This document shows positions 16,093 through 24,190 of a stretch of DNA of 64,000 bases, piece after piece (the first letter of the stretch is position 1; every line of letters starts with the position of its first letter). The position numbers and the translations under genes were made by a program. Location: the NCBI GenBank assembly GCA_023427985.1, contig JAEYZM010000004.1:1-64000 (forward strand), read 5' to 3'. This stretch comes from Bacteroidota bacterium. Its GTDB lineage: Bacteria > Bacteroidota > Bacteroidia > Sphingobacteriales > Sphingobacteriaceae. A model generated the notes under the pieces. The model did no database searches and was not told where the DNA came from. It saw only the letters and a program-made list of their open reading frames with translations.

Positions 16093-17257
16093 AATTTTTT
16101 CTATATTCTTTTGTTAATTCAAATACCGACTGTAATATATTCTGCTCCATCTCATCGAATGGAATCCCTCTTCGTTCGTAAACTTTAGTTGCCACTTCAA
16201 ACACTTTATTGAGTGCAAACTCTTCCATACCATGCGCTCCACCCCATGAAAAATCGGGAACAAAATTTCTTGGAAATCCCGACCCGAAAACATTACTCGC
16301 AACACCCACAACTGTGCCTGTATTAAACATCGTGTTAATACCACACTTCGCATGATCTCCCATCATCAATCCACAAAACTGCAAGCCTGTTCGCTTAAAT
16401 GAATTGCTTACGTAGGACCATAATTTCACTTCAGCATAATTATTCTTCAAATTCGAATTATTACTGTCGGCGCCTACATTACACCATTCCCCCAACACCG
16501 CATTCCCTAAAAATCCATCGTGCGCTTTATTACTATAACCAAAGATCACCACATTATTCAGCTCGCCTCCAACTTTGGAATGCGGACCAATAGTAGTAGA
16601 TCCATAAATTTTCGTACCCATTTTCGTTTGCGAATGTTCGCCCAAATAAAATGGCCCACGAATCATGCTTCCTTCCATCACCTCAGCATCTTTAGCAATG
16701 TATATGGGACCCGTGCTCGTATTCAAAATCGAGGCATTCACAATTGCTCCTTCTTCAATAAATAAATCGCTCGAATTACCAATTAATGTATTACTCGAAT
16801 TCAATTTTTGCGAAACCCTAGCATTGCTCAACAATTGAAAATCTTTACGCAATTCCTGATCGTTCCAAGAAAATATCTGATGAGGTGCAGAAAGAAATGT
16901 CTTGTCGATGTTCAGCTCTTCAGCCACAGTTTCTGCCTCCAAACTTGATGCACGTTTCAGCAATACTGTTTTATTATGGATTGCCGATGTGTTAGCGCTA
17001 GCATTTTTTATCCAATTCACATAAGTCTCATCGGGCAACAAAGCTCCGTTAATAAAAATATTATCCGGTTCTAAGTTCAAGGGATATTTTGTTTGTAAAT
17101 ATTCTCGAGTTAAATAAGAGAATTGCGCTTGAGGAAAATACTGCTTCCACTTTTCAGAAATACGGAGGATTCCAATTCTAATTTCTGCAGCAGGACGTGT
17201 GAATGTAAATGGCTGTAAATTGAGTCCGTTCTGATCGTCAAATAAAATTATGTTCAT
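16085..17257 (-). CDS. GlmU-like sugar nucleotidyltransferase/hexapeptide protein
   Basis: 390 residues from the ATG at 17255-17257. The frame is open further upstream, but that part overlaps the rpmE terminator and gene, so it is excluded. The N-terminal half (MNIILFDDQN, FTFTRPAAEIRIGILRISEKW) is a diverged nucleotidyltransferase fold. Residues about 190-380 form left-handed beta-helix hexapeptide repeats, with IVNASILNTSTG, then GSMIRGPFYLGEHSQTKMGT. It matches the alternative Bacteroidota GlmU family, thought to make UDP-GlcNAc or a related sugar nucleotide. The exact reaction is uncertain. It sits at the head of the run with tpiA. Confidence 0.8.
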   Translation of the reverse strand: MNIILFDDQNGLNLQPFTFTRPAAEIRIGILRISEKWKQYFPQAQFSYLTREYLQTKYPLNLEPDNIFINGALLPDETYVNWIKNASANTSAIHNKTVLLKRASSLEAETVAEELNIDKTFLSAPHQIFSWNDQELRKDFQLLSNARVSQKLNSSNTLIGNSSDLFIEEGAIVNASILNTSTGPIYIAKDAEVMEGSMIRGPFYLGEHSQTKMGTKIYGSTTIGPHSKVGGELNNVVIFGYSNKAHDGFLGNAVLGEWCNVGADSNNSNLKNNYAEVKLWSYVSNSFKRTGLQFCGLMMGDHAKCGINTMFNTGTVVGVASNVFGSGFPRNFVPDFSWGGAHGMEEFALNKVFEVATKVYERRGIPFDEMEQNILQSVFELTKEYRKNYE

Positions 17258-17273
17258 ACAACAAATGTAAAAT

Positions 17274-17302
17274 AAAAAAGTCCCGATTTCATCGGGACTT
17301 TT
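17274..17302 (-). terminator. Terminator after rpmE
   Basis: A hairpin AGTCCCGAT-ttc-ATCGGGACT with A/T tracts on both sides, so it could end rpmE (minus strand) and also read as a terminator on the plus strand. Its stem resembles half of the CCCGATAGCTATCGGG family. Confidence 0.85.
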
Positions 17303-17330
17303 CACCAAAACATAAATATATGATTCTAAA

Positions 17331-17579
17331 TTACTTCTTAGCGTAACGAGTTTTGAACTTATCGATACGACCTGCCGTATCAACCAATTTCAATTTACCA
17401 GTATAGAAAGGGTGTGATTTATGAGAAATCTCTAATTTAACTAGAGGATACTCATTACCGTCTTCCCAAACAATTGTATCTTTTGTATCAATTGCTGATT
17501 TTGTTAAAAATGCGTAATCGCATGATAAGTCTTTAAATACGACTAATCTATAGTTTTTTGGATGGATTTCTGCTTTCAT
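17331..17579 (-). CDS. rpmE2: 50S ribosomal protein bL31 type B
   Basis: 82 residues from MKAEIHPKNYRLVVFKD; the frame extends 8 codons further, but this internal start fits the family and sits just after a good promoter. Type B members lack the zinc cysteine pair: the only Cys lies in KDLSCDYAF, so the CxxC motif is missing. IVWEDGNEYPLVKLEISHKSHPFYTGKLKLVDTAGRIDKF is the typical body. It belongs to the large ribosomal subunit. Confidence 0.95.
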   Translation of the reverse strand: MKAEIHPKNYRLVVFKDLSCDYAFLTKSAIDTKDTIVWEDGNEYPLVKLEISHKSHPFYTGKLKLVDTAGRIDKFKTRYAKK

Positions 17580-17600
17580 CTTCTCTAAAAATTCGGACTG

Positions 17601-17632
17601 CAAATGTAGCTAAGCTATCTTATAAATGCAAA
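17601..17632 (-). promoter_or_regulatory. Promoter of rpmE2
   Basis: Minus strand: TTTG (17629-17632), 20 bases, TACATTTG (17601-17608), ending 21 bases before the chosen start. A clean Bacteroidota promoter, which also supports that start. Confidence 0.75.
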
Positions 17633-17657
17633 TGAAATTTATTTTTTTCTAAAATGA

Positions 17658-18062
17658 CTATTTAATTTCTTGGCAAAGTTCTATTAATACACCGTTTGCC
17701 GACTTAGGATGCACAAAACACACCAACTTATTATCGGCACCACGCTTAGGCTCTTCATTCAACAAAACAAAGCCTTCTTCTTTTAATCGGTTCATTTCCA
17801 ATCGAATATCCTCCACATCGAAGGCAATATGATGAATTCCTTCACCTTTCTTTTCAATAAACTTAGCAATAGCCGAATCGGCTTTACTAGCCTCTAACAG
17901 CTCTATTTTATTTGGCCCTACTTGGAAAAACTCGGTCAAAACTCCCTCAGATTCAACTTCTTCTCTTTTATACGCATCTATTCCAAACAATTTACTGAAA
18001 ATTTCTGTTGAATTTTCGATGCTCTTAACGGCAATACCTATGTGTTCTATCTTGTTAAACAT
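17658..18062 (-). CDS. mce: Methylmalonyl-CoA epimerase
   Basis: 134 residues of the vicinal-oxygen-chelate fold. Metal ligands are visible in EHIGIAVK (His7), in GIHHIAFDVED (His ~87/88) and in IELCQ near the C-terminus (Glu). GPNKIELLEA and GADNKLVCFVHPKSANGVLIEL are typical of this subfamily. It interconverts (R)- and (S)-methylmalonyl-CoA in propionate metabolism. No mutase gene is nearby. It is divergent from iscS. Confidence 0.9.
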   Translation of the reverse strand: MFNKIEHIGIAVKSIENSTEIFSKLFGIDAYKREEVESEGVLTEFFQVGPNKIELLEASKADSAIAKFIEKKGEGIHHIAFDVEDIRLEMNRLKEEGFVLLNEEPKRGADNKLVCFVHPKSANGVLIELCQEIK

Positions 18063-18079
18063 ACTTTCAATTTAGAGCC

Positions 18080-18087
18080 CAAAAATA
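18080..18087 (-). promoter_or_regulatory. Putative -7 element of mce
   Basis: Minus-strand TATTTTTG, 17 bases before the mce start. There is no clear TTTG at -33, so the call is tentative. Confidence 0.4.
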
Positions 18088-18153
18088 TCAATATTATTGG
18101 CCTTTAGAACATCATATTTTTTGAAATTTTGGCAGAAATTTCAAATTGATACG

Positions 18154-18161
18154 TATATTTG
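18154..18161 (+). promoter_or_regulatory. Putative -7 element of iscS operon
   Basis: TATATTTG, 31 bases before the iscS start. A TTTG at 18128-18131 is 22 bases upstream, slightly wider than usual. No IscR-like site was recognised. Confidence 0.55.
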
Positions 18162-18192
18162 CATATTATTTATATAAAGTCTAAATAAACAA

Positions 18193-19404
18193 ATGAATAT
18201 TCCTATTTATCTCGACAATAATGCAACAACACCTATGGATCCAAGAGTATTGGAAGCCATGTTGCCTTATTTCACTGAAAAATTTGGTAATGCAGCGAGC
18301 AGAAACCATCCATTTGGATGGGTAGCTGAAGAAGCGGTAGATTATGCCAGAGAACAAATTGCTACATTGATTGGCTCATCAGAAAAAGAAATCATTTTTA
18401 CTTCTGGTGCAACTGAATCAAACAACCTCGCTATTAAAGGAGTGTTCGAGATGTATGCTGCAAAAGGCAACCACATCATCACATTAACTACAGAACACAA
18501 AGCAATTCTAGACACTTGCCATCACATTGAGAAAATGGGTGCAGAAGTGACTTACTTAGATGTTGAAAGAGATGGTTTGGTAGATCTAGCAAAATTAGAA
18601 GCCGCTATAAAACCAAACACTATTCTAATTTCTATCATGTATGGAAACAATGAAATCGGTGTCATTCAGCCCATCAAAAAGATTTCAGAAATAGCAAGAA
18701 AAAACGGTGTATTATTTCATACCGATGCCACTCAAGCGGTAGGGAAAGTACCTGTGAATGTTGAGTCAGATGGTATCGATTTAATGTCTTTCAGCGGTCA
18801 TAAAATGTACGGACCTAAAGGGGTTGGAGCTTTGTATGTACGTAGAAAAAATCCAAGAGTAAAGGTAACTGCACAAATGGACGGAGGCGGACATGAGCGT
18901 GGAATGCGTTCGGGAACCTTGAACGTTCCAGGTATTGTTGGACTTGGTAAAGCTTGCGAATTAGCACGATTAGAAATGGACCAAGATGCAAAACGCTTAT
19001 CGGCATTACGCGATAAATTAGAAAATGCATTATCACAATTAGAAGAATCATACGTTAACGGTAATAAAGAACATCGTTTGCCACATACAACAAATATTTC
19101 ATTCAAATATGTTGAAGGTGAAGGTTTAATGATGGCAATGAAAGATTTAGCAGTATCCTCTGGTTCCGCTTGTACATCGGCATCCCTAGAACCTTCTTAT
19201 GTATTGAAGAGTTTAGGTTTGAACGATGATCTTGCGCATTCATCGATTCGTTTTGGCTTAGGCCGATTCACTACCGATGAAGAAGTGGATTACGCAATTG
19301 AAGTGACAAGAAACGCAGTGAATAAATTGAGAGAAATGTCGCCACTTTGGGAAATGTTCAAAGAAGGCATCGATCTTGATTCAGTGGAATGGCAAGAGCA
19401 CTAA
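18193..19404 (+). CDS. iscS: Cysteine desulfurase
   Basis: 403 residues, class V aminotransferase fold. Lys204 in SGHKMYGPKG holds PLP. Active-site Cys327 lies in SSGSACTSAS, which marks the IscS (group I) type. Other PLP-site motifs are DNNATTPMD near residue 8, the TEHKAI His at 102, and TDATQAVGK. It supplies persulfide sulfur for Fe-S clusters and thio-modified tRNA. It heads iscS-iscU-iscA. Confidence 0.97.
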   Translation: MNIPIYLDNNATTPMDPRVLEAMLPYFTEKFGNAASRNHPFGWVAEEAVDYAREQIATLIGSSEKEIIFTSGATESNNLAIKGVFEMYAAKGNHIITLTTEHKAILDTCHHIEKMGAEVTYLDVERDGLVDLAKLEAAIKPNTILISIMYGNNEIGVIQPIKKISEIARKNGVLFHTDATQAVGKVPVNVESDGIDLMSFSGHKMYGPKGVGALYVRRKNPRVKVTAQMDGGGHERGMRSGTLNVPGIVGLGKACELARLEMDQDAKRLSALRDKLENALSQLEESYVNGNKEHRLPHTTNISFKYVEGEGLMMAMKDLAVSSGSACTSASLEPSYVLKSLGLNDDLAHSSIRFGLGRFTTDEEVDYAIEVTRNAVNKLREMSPLWEMFKEGIDLDSVEWQEH

Positions 19405-19408
19405 TTTG

Positions 19409-19500
19409 GAATTAAAAATTAAAAATTAAGAGTGAAGAACGGATTAACTAGTCACTAGACACTCTAACTAAAGTATTAACATATTAGCAAACTAGCAAAC
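19409..19500. repeat. Repeat filler between iscS and iscU
   Basis: 7-base aattaaa-type units at about 19409-19429, then ctagtcactagacactc, then two exact tagcaaac units (19485-19500) ending 7 bases before the iscU start. The array lies inside the operon, so its copy number could alter the iscS-iscU spacing. Confidence 0.7.
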
Positions 19501-19507
19501 TATCATT

Positions 19508-19921
19508 ATGGCATACTCAGATAAAGTAATTGACCACTACAACAATCCAAGAAACGTTGGAACATTGGATAAGAACAGCACATCAGTAGGTACCGGATTG
19601 GTAGGTGCTCCTGAATGTGGCGACGTTATGCGTTTACAAATAGAAGTAGACGAGAACAACGTAATTAAAGACGCTAAATTCAAAACATTCGGATGCGGAT
19701 CGGCCATCGCATCATCGTCATTAGCAACAGAATGGTTAAAAGGTAAAACCATCGAAGATGCAATGAAGATTGATAATATGGACATCGTAGAAGAATTAGC
19801 ATTACCTCCAGTGAAAATTCACTGCTCAGTATTAGCTGAGGATGCTATTAAAGCTGCGATCAACGATTTCCGTGTGAAAAATGGTTTAGCTCCAATTGAA
19901 ACTGAAAAATCACATCATTAA
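19508..19921 (+). CDS. iscU: Fe-S cluster scaffold protein
   Basis: 137 residues. Three cluster-binding cysteines, Cys37 (ECGDVM, with Asp39), Cys63 (FGCGSA) and Cys106 (KIHCSVLAEDA), and the motif LPPVKIHC recognised by Hsc70 chaperones. It assembles clusters from IscS sulfur. The C-terminal tail is short. No HscA/HscB or ferredoxin genes follow, so the operon is minimal. Confidence 0.96.
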   Translation: MAYSDKVIDHYNNPRNVGTLDKNSTSVGTGLVGAPECGDVMRLQIEVDENNVIKDAKFKTFGCGSAIASSSLATEWLKGKTIEDAMKIDNMDIVEELALPPVKIHCSVLAEDAIKAAINDFRVKNGLAPIETEKSHH

Positions 19922-19930
19922 TAATACATT

Positions 19931-20260
19931 ATGTCAATCACGATAACAGATAAAGCGAAGGCTAAAATCGATGCTTTGAAAAAGGACGCAGCACTTGATG
20001 GCACCTACTTTTTACGAGTAGCTGTACAAGGTGGTGGCTGTTCTGGATTATCGTATAAATTAGACTTCGATAACGAAATTAAAACAGGCGATCAGGAGTT
20101 TGAAGATAAGGGCGAAAAACTAGTTTTAGATATGAAAAGCTTTTTATATCTCGCTGGTACTGAACTCGATTTTTCAGACGGATTGAACGGCAAAGGATTT
20201 AATTTTGTGAATCCAAACGCATCGCGAACTTGCGGTTGCGGCGAAAGTTTTTCTGTATAA
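19931..20260 (+). CDS. iscA: IscA/ErpA-type Fe-S carrier
   Basis: 109 residues of the HesB/IscA family. Metal ligands Cys37 (GGGCSGLSY), Cys101 and Cys103 (RTCGCGESF) are intact. It transfers Fe-S clusters from IscU to apoproteins, or stores iron. It lies 9 bases after iscU. An ErpA or SufA assignment is equally possible. Confidence 0.92.
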   Translation: MSITITDKAKAKIDALKKDAALDGTYFLRVAVQGGGCSGLSYKLDFDNEIKTGDQEFEDKGEKLVLDMKSFLYLAGTELDFSDGLNGKGFNFVNPNASRTCGCGESFSV

Positions 20261-20280
20261 GAAATATTTTTTTATAAATT

Positions 20281-20314
20281 AGGTCTTCACGAAGCATGTG
20301 AAGACCTTTTTTTT
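20281..20314 (+). terminator. Terminator of isc operon
   Basis: Perfect 10-base stem AGGTCTTCAC / GTGAAGACCT with a 7-base loop and an eight-T tract: a strong intrinsic terminator. Confidence 0.93.
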
Positions 20315-20322
20315 GATTAGAT

Positions 20323-22233
20323 ATGCAAATTACGAACCAAACTACTATTCCTCAATTGTTGAGAAACGTTGTAAAATACGTTCATCCTGAGAGTCATACT
20401 TTTTTAATGGAAAAGGTTGGCGAACAATATCAACCAATCACGTACAAGCAAACACTCGATAATGCCGATGCTATTTCATCGTACTTTCTAGAAAATGGTG
20501 TTACCAAAGGCGACCGTCTGGCATTGATTATTGAGAATTGTCCCGAATATGTGTACTACGATCAAGCCATGCAACAGATTGGAGGAATCAACGTATCCAT
20601 TTACCCTACCCTAGCCGACGATGATATTCAATACATTATTAACGACTCAGGTTCGAAAATGATTTTAGTTGGGAATCATTTCTTATTCAAAAAAATCTTA
20701 AAAGTTGCACCCGGTTGCAATAGCTTAACACATATTATTACCAAGTTCGACGATTACCATAAACTTGCCGATTCTTATTCGGGCTCCTGCAAAATTCTAA
20801 GTTTAAAAGAATTGATTGCCGATGGTACCCAACTCAAAACGAAACACCTATCCAGAGTGAATGAATTGCGCGATGCGGTGAAACCAGATGATTTGGCTAC
20901 ATTAATTTATACATCTGGCACAACAGGTACTCCTAAAGGAGTAATGCTTACCCATCTGAATTTATGCAGTAATGTTAAAGTGAGTTTGCAACAAATTCCT
21001 TTCATCACCGAGCACGAAACTTTTTTATCGTTCTTACCCTTATCGCATGTTTTCGAACGCACAGCAACATACCTAGTTTGTTGTGCTAAAGGATGTAAAA
21101 TTGCATATGCACAAAGTCTCGAATTACTTCCTAAAAACATGATTGAAGTAAAGCCTACTGTAATGAGCGTTGTGCCGCGTTTGCTAGAGAAGATTAATGA
21201 AAAAGCAATGAAAACAGGTACTTCAGCGGGTGGCTTGAAAGCGAAAATATTTTTATGGGCATTAGAAACTGGTAAGAAACATCGTACATTAATAGAAGAA
21301 GGAAAAACTCCAGGTGCATTGATGGACTTTAAATTGAAAATTGCAGACCGATTGGTATTCTCTAAAATCAAAGAGAAAACTGGAGGTCGACTAAAGTTTA
21401 TGATCTCTGGAGGAGCAGCATTACCACAAAATGTTGGAGAGTTTTTCGGCAACTTAGGCATCAAAATTCTTGAAGGTTATGGACTTACAGAAACATCGCC
21501 CGTAATGTCGGTAACCGAATTCACCCGACAAATTTATGGTACTGTTGGACGTGTACTTCCAGAATTAACAATAGCCATTCAAGATCCAGAAACTAAAAAA
21601 ATTATTACTGCCCAAACCTATGATTCATTCAATCCCGAATTCGAATCGGAAGAAGGTGAAATCATTTTAAAAGGTCCAAACGTAATGAAAGGATATTGGA
21701 ATAAACCTGAAGACACCGCGCAGGCAATAGATCCAGAAGGATGGTTCCATACAGGAGATGTTGGTAAATTCTATAAAGGGAATCTAAAAATTACAGATCG
21801 AATCAAAAATATTTTGGTGAACTCATACGGTAAAAATGTATATCCAACACCTATAGAAAACACTTACTTACAAAGTAATAGAATTGATCAAATTTTCTTG
21901 ATTGGCGATAAACGAGAATACGTTACTGCTATTATTGTTCCTTCTAAAGAAAACTTAATGGAAGCGTTCAATTTAACCGAAGCGTTTTTCACGAGTGAAA
22001 ACCAATTTATAGAAGATGAAGAAATCATCAATTGGGTAAAAGAAGATGTGCGTAAACTGTCAAGAGATCTAGCGAAATTCGAACGCATTAAAAATTTCAT
22101 CATCAAAAGAAATCCATTTACGATTGACGATGGAGAGATGACGCCTAAGATGAGTATCAAACGCAAGGTAGTAGAAAAGAAATACGCTGAGAAAATCGAC
22201 GAGATGTACGAAGCAGAAGAAATGGAAGATTAA
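20323..22233 (+). CDS. Long-chain acyl-CoA synthetase (FadD/ACSL type)
   Basis: 636 residues, AMP-binding superfamily. Motifs include TLIYTSGTTGTPKGV at about 194-208 (P-loop), SFLPLSHVFER, FMISGGAALPQNVG, EGYGLTETSPVMS, and GWFHTGDVGKF followed by LKITDRIKNILVNSYGKNVYP. It activates fatty acids to acyl-CoA via acyl-AMP. Length and motifs fit the ACSL type found across Bacteroidota. It starts 8 bases after the isc terminator, so it is an independent transcript; the closely placed promoter is not clear. Confidence 0.92.
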   Translation: MQITNQTTIPQLLRNVVKYVHPESHTFLMEKVGEQYQPITYKQTLDNADAISSYFLENGVTKGDRLALIIENCPEYVYYDQAMQQIGGINVSIYPTLADDDIQYIINDSGSKMILVGNHFLFKKILKVAPGCNSLTHIITKFDDYHKLADSYSGSCKILSLKELIADGTQLKTKHLSRVNELRDAVKPDDLATLIYTSGTTGTPKGVMLTHLNLCSNVKVSLQQIPFITEHETFLSFLPLSHVFERTATYLVCCAKGCKIAYAQSLELLPKNMIEVKPTVMSVVPRLLEKINEKAMKTGTSAGGLKAKIFLWALETGKKHRTLIEEGKTPGALMDFKLKIADRLVFSKIKEKTGGRLKFMISGGAALPQNVGEFFGNLGIKILEGYGLTETSPVMSVTEFTRQIYGTVGRVLPELTIAIQDPETKKIITAQTYDSFNPEFESEEGEIILKGPNVMKGYWNKPEDTAQAIDPEGWFHTGDVGKFYKGNLKITDRIKNILVNSYGKNVYPTPIENTYLQSNRIDQIFLIGDKREYVTAIIVPSKENLMEAFNLTEAFFTSENQFIEDEEIINWVKEDVRKLSRDLAKFERIKNFIIKRNPFTIDDGEMTPKMSIKRKVVEKKYAEKIDEMYEAEEMED

Positions 22234-22248
22234 AATCACTAGAAATAT

Positions 22249-22279
22249 TTTGCAATTGAACTCAAAATTCCTATACTTG
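22249..22279 (+). promoter_or_regulatory. Promoter of tRNA-Met
   Basis: TTTG (22249-22252), 19 bases, TATACTTG (22272-22279), ending 13 bases before the tRNA 5' end. Confidence 0.7.
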
Positions 22280-22292
22280 CAATCGATTTTCA

Positions 22293-22369
22293 GGGCCCAT
22301 AGCTCAGTTGGTTAGAGTAGGAGACTCATAATCTTTTGGTCGCAGGTTCGAGTCCTGCTGGGCCCACCA
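22293..22369 (+). tRNA. tRNA-Met (CAU)
   Basis: Acceptor GGGCCCA pairs with TGGGCCC, discriminator A, CCA encoded. D arm GCTC...GAGT (final pair G-U). Anticodon loop CTCATAA gives CAT. T arm GCAGG-TTCGAGT-CCTGC. The perfectly paired first position excludes an initiator tRNA. It could be elongator Met or the lysidine-modified Ile tRNA, which sequence alone does not settle; the anticodon stem has two G-U pairs. Confidence 0.93.
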
Positions 22370-22402
22370 AGTCCGATTGTGATAAACAATCGGGCTTTTT
22401 TG
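22370..22402 (+). terminator. Terminator of tRNA-Met
   Basis: Hairpin GTCCGATTGT / ACAATCGGGC with one G-T pair, loop GATAA and a run of six Ts. Confidence 0.85.
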
Positions 22403-22439
22403 TTTTAAGCTAATATTTATTTTTACTTAATTATAAATA

Positions 22440-23063
22440 ATGATTCAAGCAATAATCTTCGATTACGGGAATGTGATTTTTAACATAGATCATCAATTAA
22501 CCATTGAAGCTTTTAAAAAACTCGGAGTGCAAAAAGATGCTCAGTTTTTTGGGCATTTAGGTCAGGATCCGATTTTTGATCGTTTTGAAAAAGGAGAAAT
22601 TACTCCTGCAGAATTTAGAGAGGGCATTCGGAAAATTGCTGGAATGAATTTAAGTGATGCCGAAATAGACGAAGCTTGGAACGCTTTATTAATAGGTATT
22701 CCGGATGGTTATTTGGATTTACTTTTGCAAGTAAAATCAAAATATCCTAGTTATTTATTAAGCAATAACAATCAAATTCATTACGATTGGATTTTAAATT
22801 ATCTCAAAAAACAACATCAAGTAAATGACATGTCGGCTTTCTTCCATAAAGATTATTATTCACACCTTATGGGAATGCGAAAACCTAATGCCGATATTTT
22901 TGAATTTGTTTTAGAGCAACATCAACTTAAAGCTCAGAACACTTTATTCATAGACGATAGTCCGCAACACATCAAAACTGCAAATGCATTGGGCATTCAA
23001 ACACATTTAATGCTAAAAACTGAAAATCTAAAAGATGTATTAAGCAGATATATTGCTTTATAA
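22440..23063 (+). CDS. HAD-superfamily phosphatase (YihX-like)
   Basis: 207 residues. Nucleophile Asp8 lies in IIFDYGNVIF (motif I). Motif II is the SNNN segment (YLLSNNNQIH), motif III is the GMRKPNADIF Lys, and motif IV is FIDDSPQHI. FDxGNV is the variant seen in the YihX/GPH-like sugar-phosphate phosphatases, which dephosphorylate glucose-1-phosphate. The substrate here is not shown. It has no obvious operon partner. Confidence 0.88.
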   Translation: MIQAIIFDYGNVIFNIDHQLTIEAFKKLGVQKDAQFFGHLGQDPIFDRFEKGEITPAEFREGIRKIAGMNLSDAEIDEAWNALLIGIPDGYLDLLLQVKSKYPSYLLSNNNQIHYDWILNYLKKQHQVNDMSAFFHKDYYSHLMGMRKPNADIFEFVLEQHQLKAQNTLFIDDSPQHIKTANALGIQTHLMLKTENLKDVLSRYIAL

Positions 23064-23134
23064 TGACATTAAATTGACAATAGTACTACCTTAATCGGGC
23101 TTCTATTTATATTTTTATACAAAAAATTTACAAC

Positions 23135-24175
23135 ATGAAATATCTATTGATTACCCTACTTACCATAAGTTCTCTAAGCAGTTATGCACAAGAAGAAAAG
23201 CATTTAAAAAATATTAAGCAGCTCACTTTTGGTGGCGATAATGCAGAGGCTTATTTTTCGCCTAACGGTAAATTTCTAGCTTTTCAATCGAACAACAAAG
23301 CTTGGGGATTGGAATGCGATCAAATATTCAATTTAGAAATTTCAAAAGCAAAAAATAAAGAGTATAAACCTACCATGATATCTAATGGTGAAGGCAGAAC
23401 AACATGTGCGTATTACATGCCGGATAATAAAACCATTTTATACGCATCTACGCATGAAGATAATAAGAATTGTCCTCCCCCTCCTGCTCCTCGTGCCGAT
23501 AGAAAATATTTATGGCAGATTAGTCCGGGTTACGATATTTACCTTGCCGACCAAACAGGTAAGCAATTAAAAAAATTAACCGATACCAAGGGATACGATG
23601 CAGAAGCAACAGTTTCTCCAAAAGGTGATTTAATTGTCTTCACTTCTACTCGCTCTGGCGATTTAGAATTGTGGACCATGAATATCGATGGTAGCAATCA
23701 GAAACAAATCACATCTGGTTTAGGCTACGATGGTGGGGCATTCTTTTCGCCCGATGGAACAAAATTAGTATTCAGAGCTTCTCGCCCAAAACCTGGTGAA
23801 GAAACAGTAGAATACAAAGAACTTCTAGCGCAAGGTCTCGTTGCCCCAACCAATATGGAAATATATACCTGCAATGTCGATGGTTCCGATATGAAACAAA
23901 TTACCAATTTGGGTAAAGCGAATTGGGCACCTTTCTTCCACCCTTCTGGCAAGAAAATAATTTTCTCTTCCAACCATCACTCAGAAAAAGGTTACGACTT
24001 CCAATTGTATATGATTAATATCGATGGTTCGGGATTGGAACGCATTACCAATAACAGTATGTTCAACGCATTCCCAATGTTTTCTCCAAATGGTAAAAAA
24101 TTAATTTTCTCATCGAATAGAAATAACAATGGAACAAGAGATACTAATTTATTTATTGCCGACTGGGTAGAATAA
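23135..24175 (+). CDS. TolB-like WD40 beta-propeller protein, exported
   Basis: 346 residues. Signal peptide 1-18 (cleavage after SYA). At least five PD40-type blades repeat the pattern 'FSPdGkkiiFsSnR', for example FSPNGKFLAFQSNN, VSPKGDLIVFTSTRSGD, FSPDGTKLVFRASRP, FHPSGKKIIFSSNHH and FSPNGKKLIFSSNR. It resembles the propeller of TolB but lacks the separate N-terminal TolB domain. It lies 15 bases before an M28 peptidase, so it may bind partner proteins or peptides in the periplasm. Confidence 0.85.
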   Translation: MKYLLITLLTISSLSSYAQEEKHLKNIKQLTFGGDNAEAYFSPNGKFLAFQSNNKAWGLECDQIFNLEISKAKNKEYKPTMISNGEGRTTCAYYMPDNKTILYASTHEDNKNCPPPPAPRADRKYLWQISPGYDIYLADQTGKQLKKLTDTKGYDAEATVSPKGDLIVFTSTRSGDLELWTMNIDGSNQKQITSGLGYDGGAFFSPDGTKLVFRASRPKPGEETVEYKELLAQGLVAPTNMEIYTCNVDGSDMKQITNLGKANWAPFFHPSGKKIIFSSNHHSEKGYDFQLYMINIDGSGLERITNNSMFNAFPMFSPNGKKLIFSSNRNNNGTRDTNLFIADWVE

Positions 24176-24190
24176 TTAAGATACATCGAC

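Noticed and set aside
17258..17383. Longer N-terminus for the GlmU-like protein
   Set aside because: It crosses the rpmE terminator and overlaps the rpmE gene end; conserved sequence starts at MNIILF.
22293..22369. Initiator tRNA-fMet
   Set aside because: First acceptor pair is a normal G-C pair, unlike the unpaired first position of initiators.
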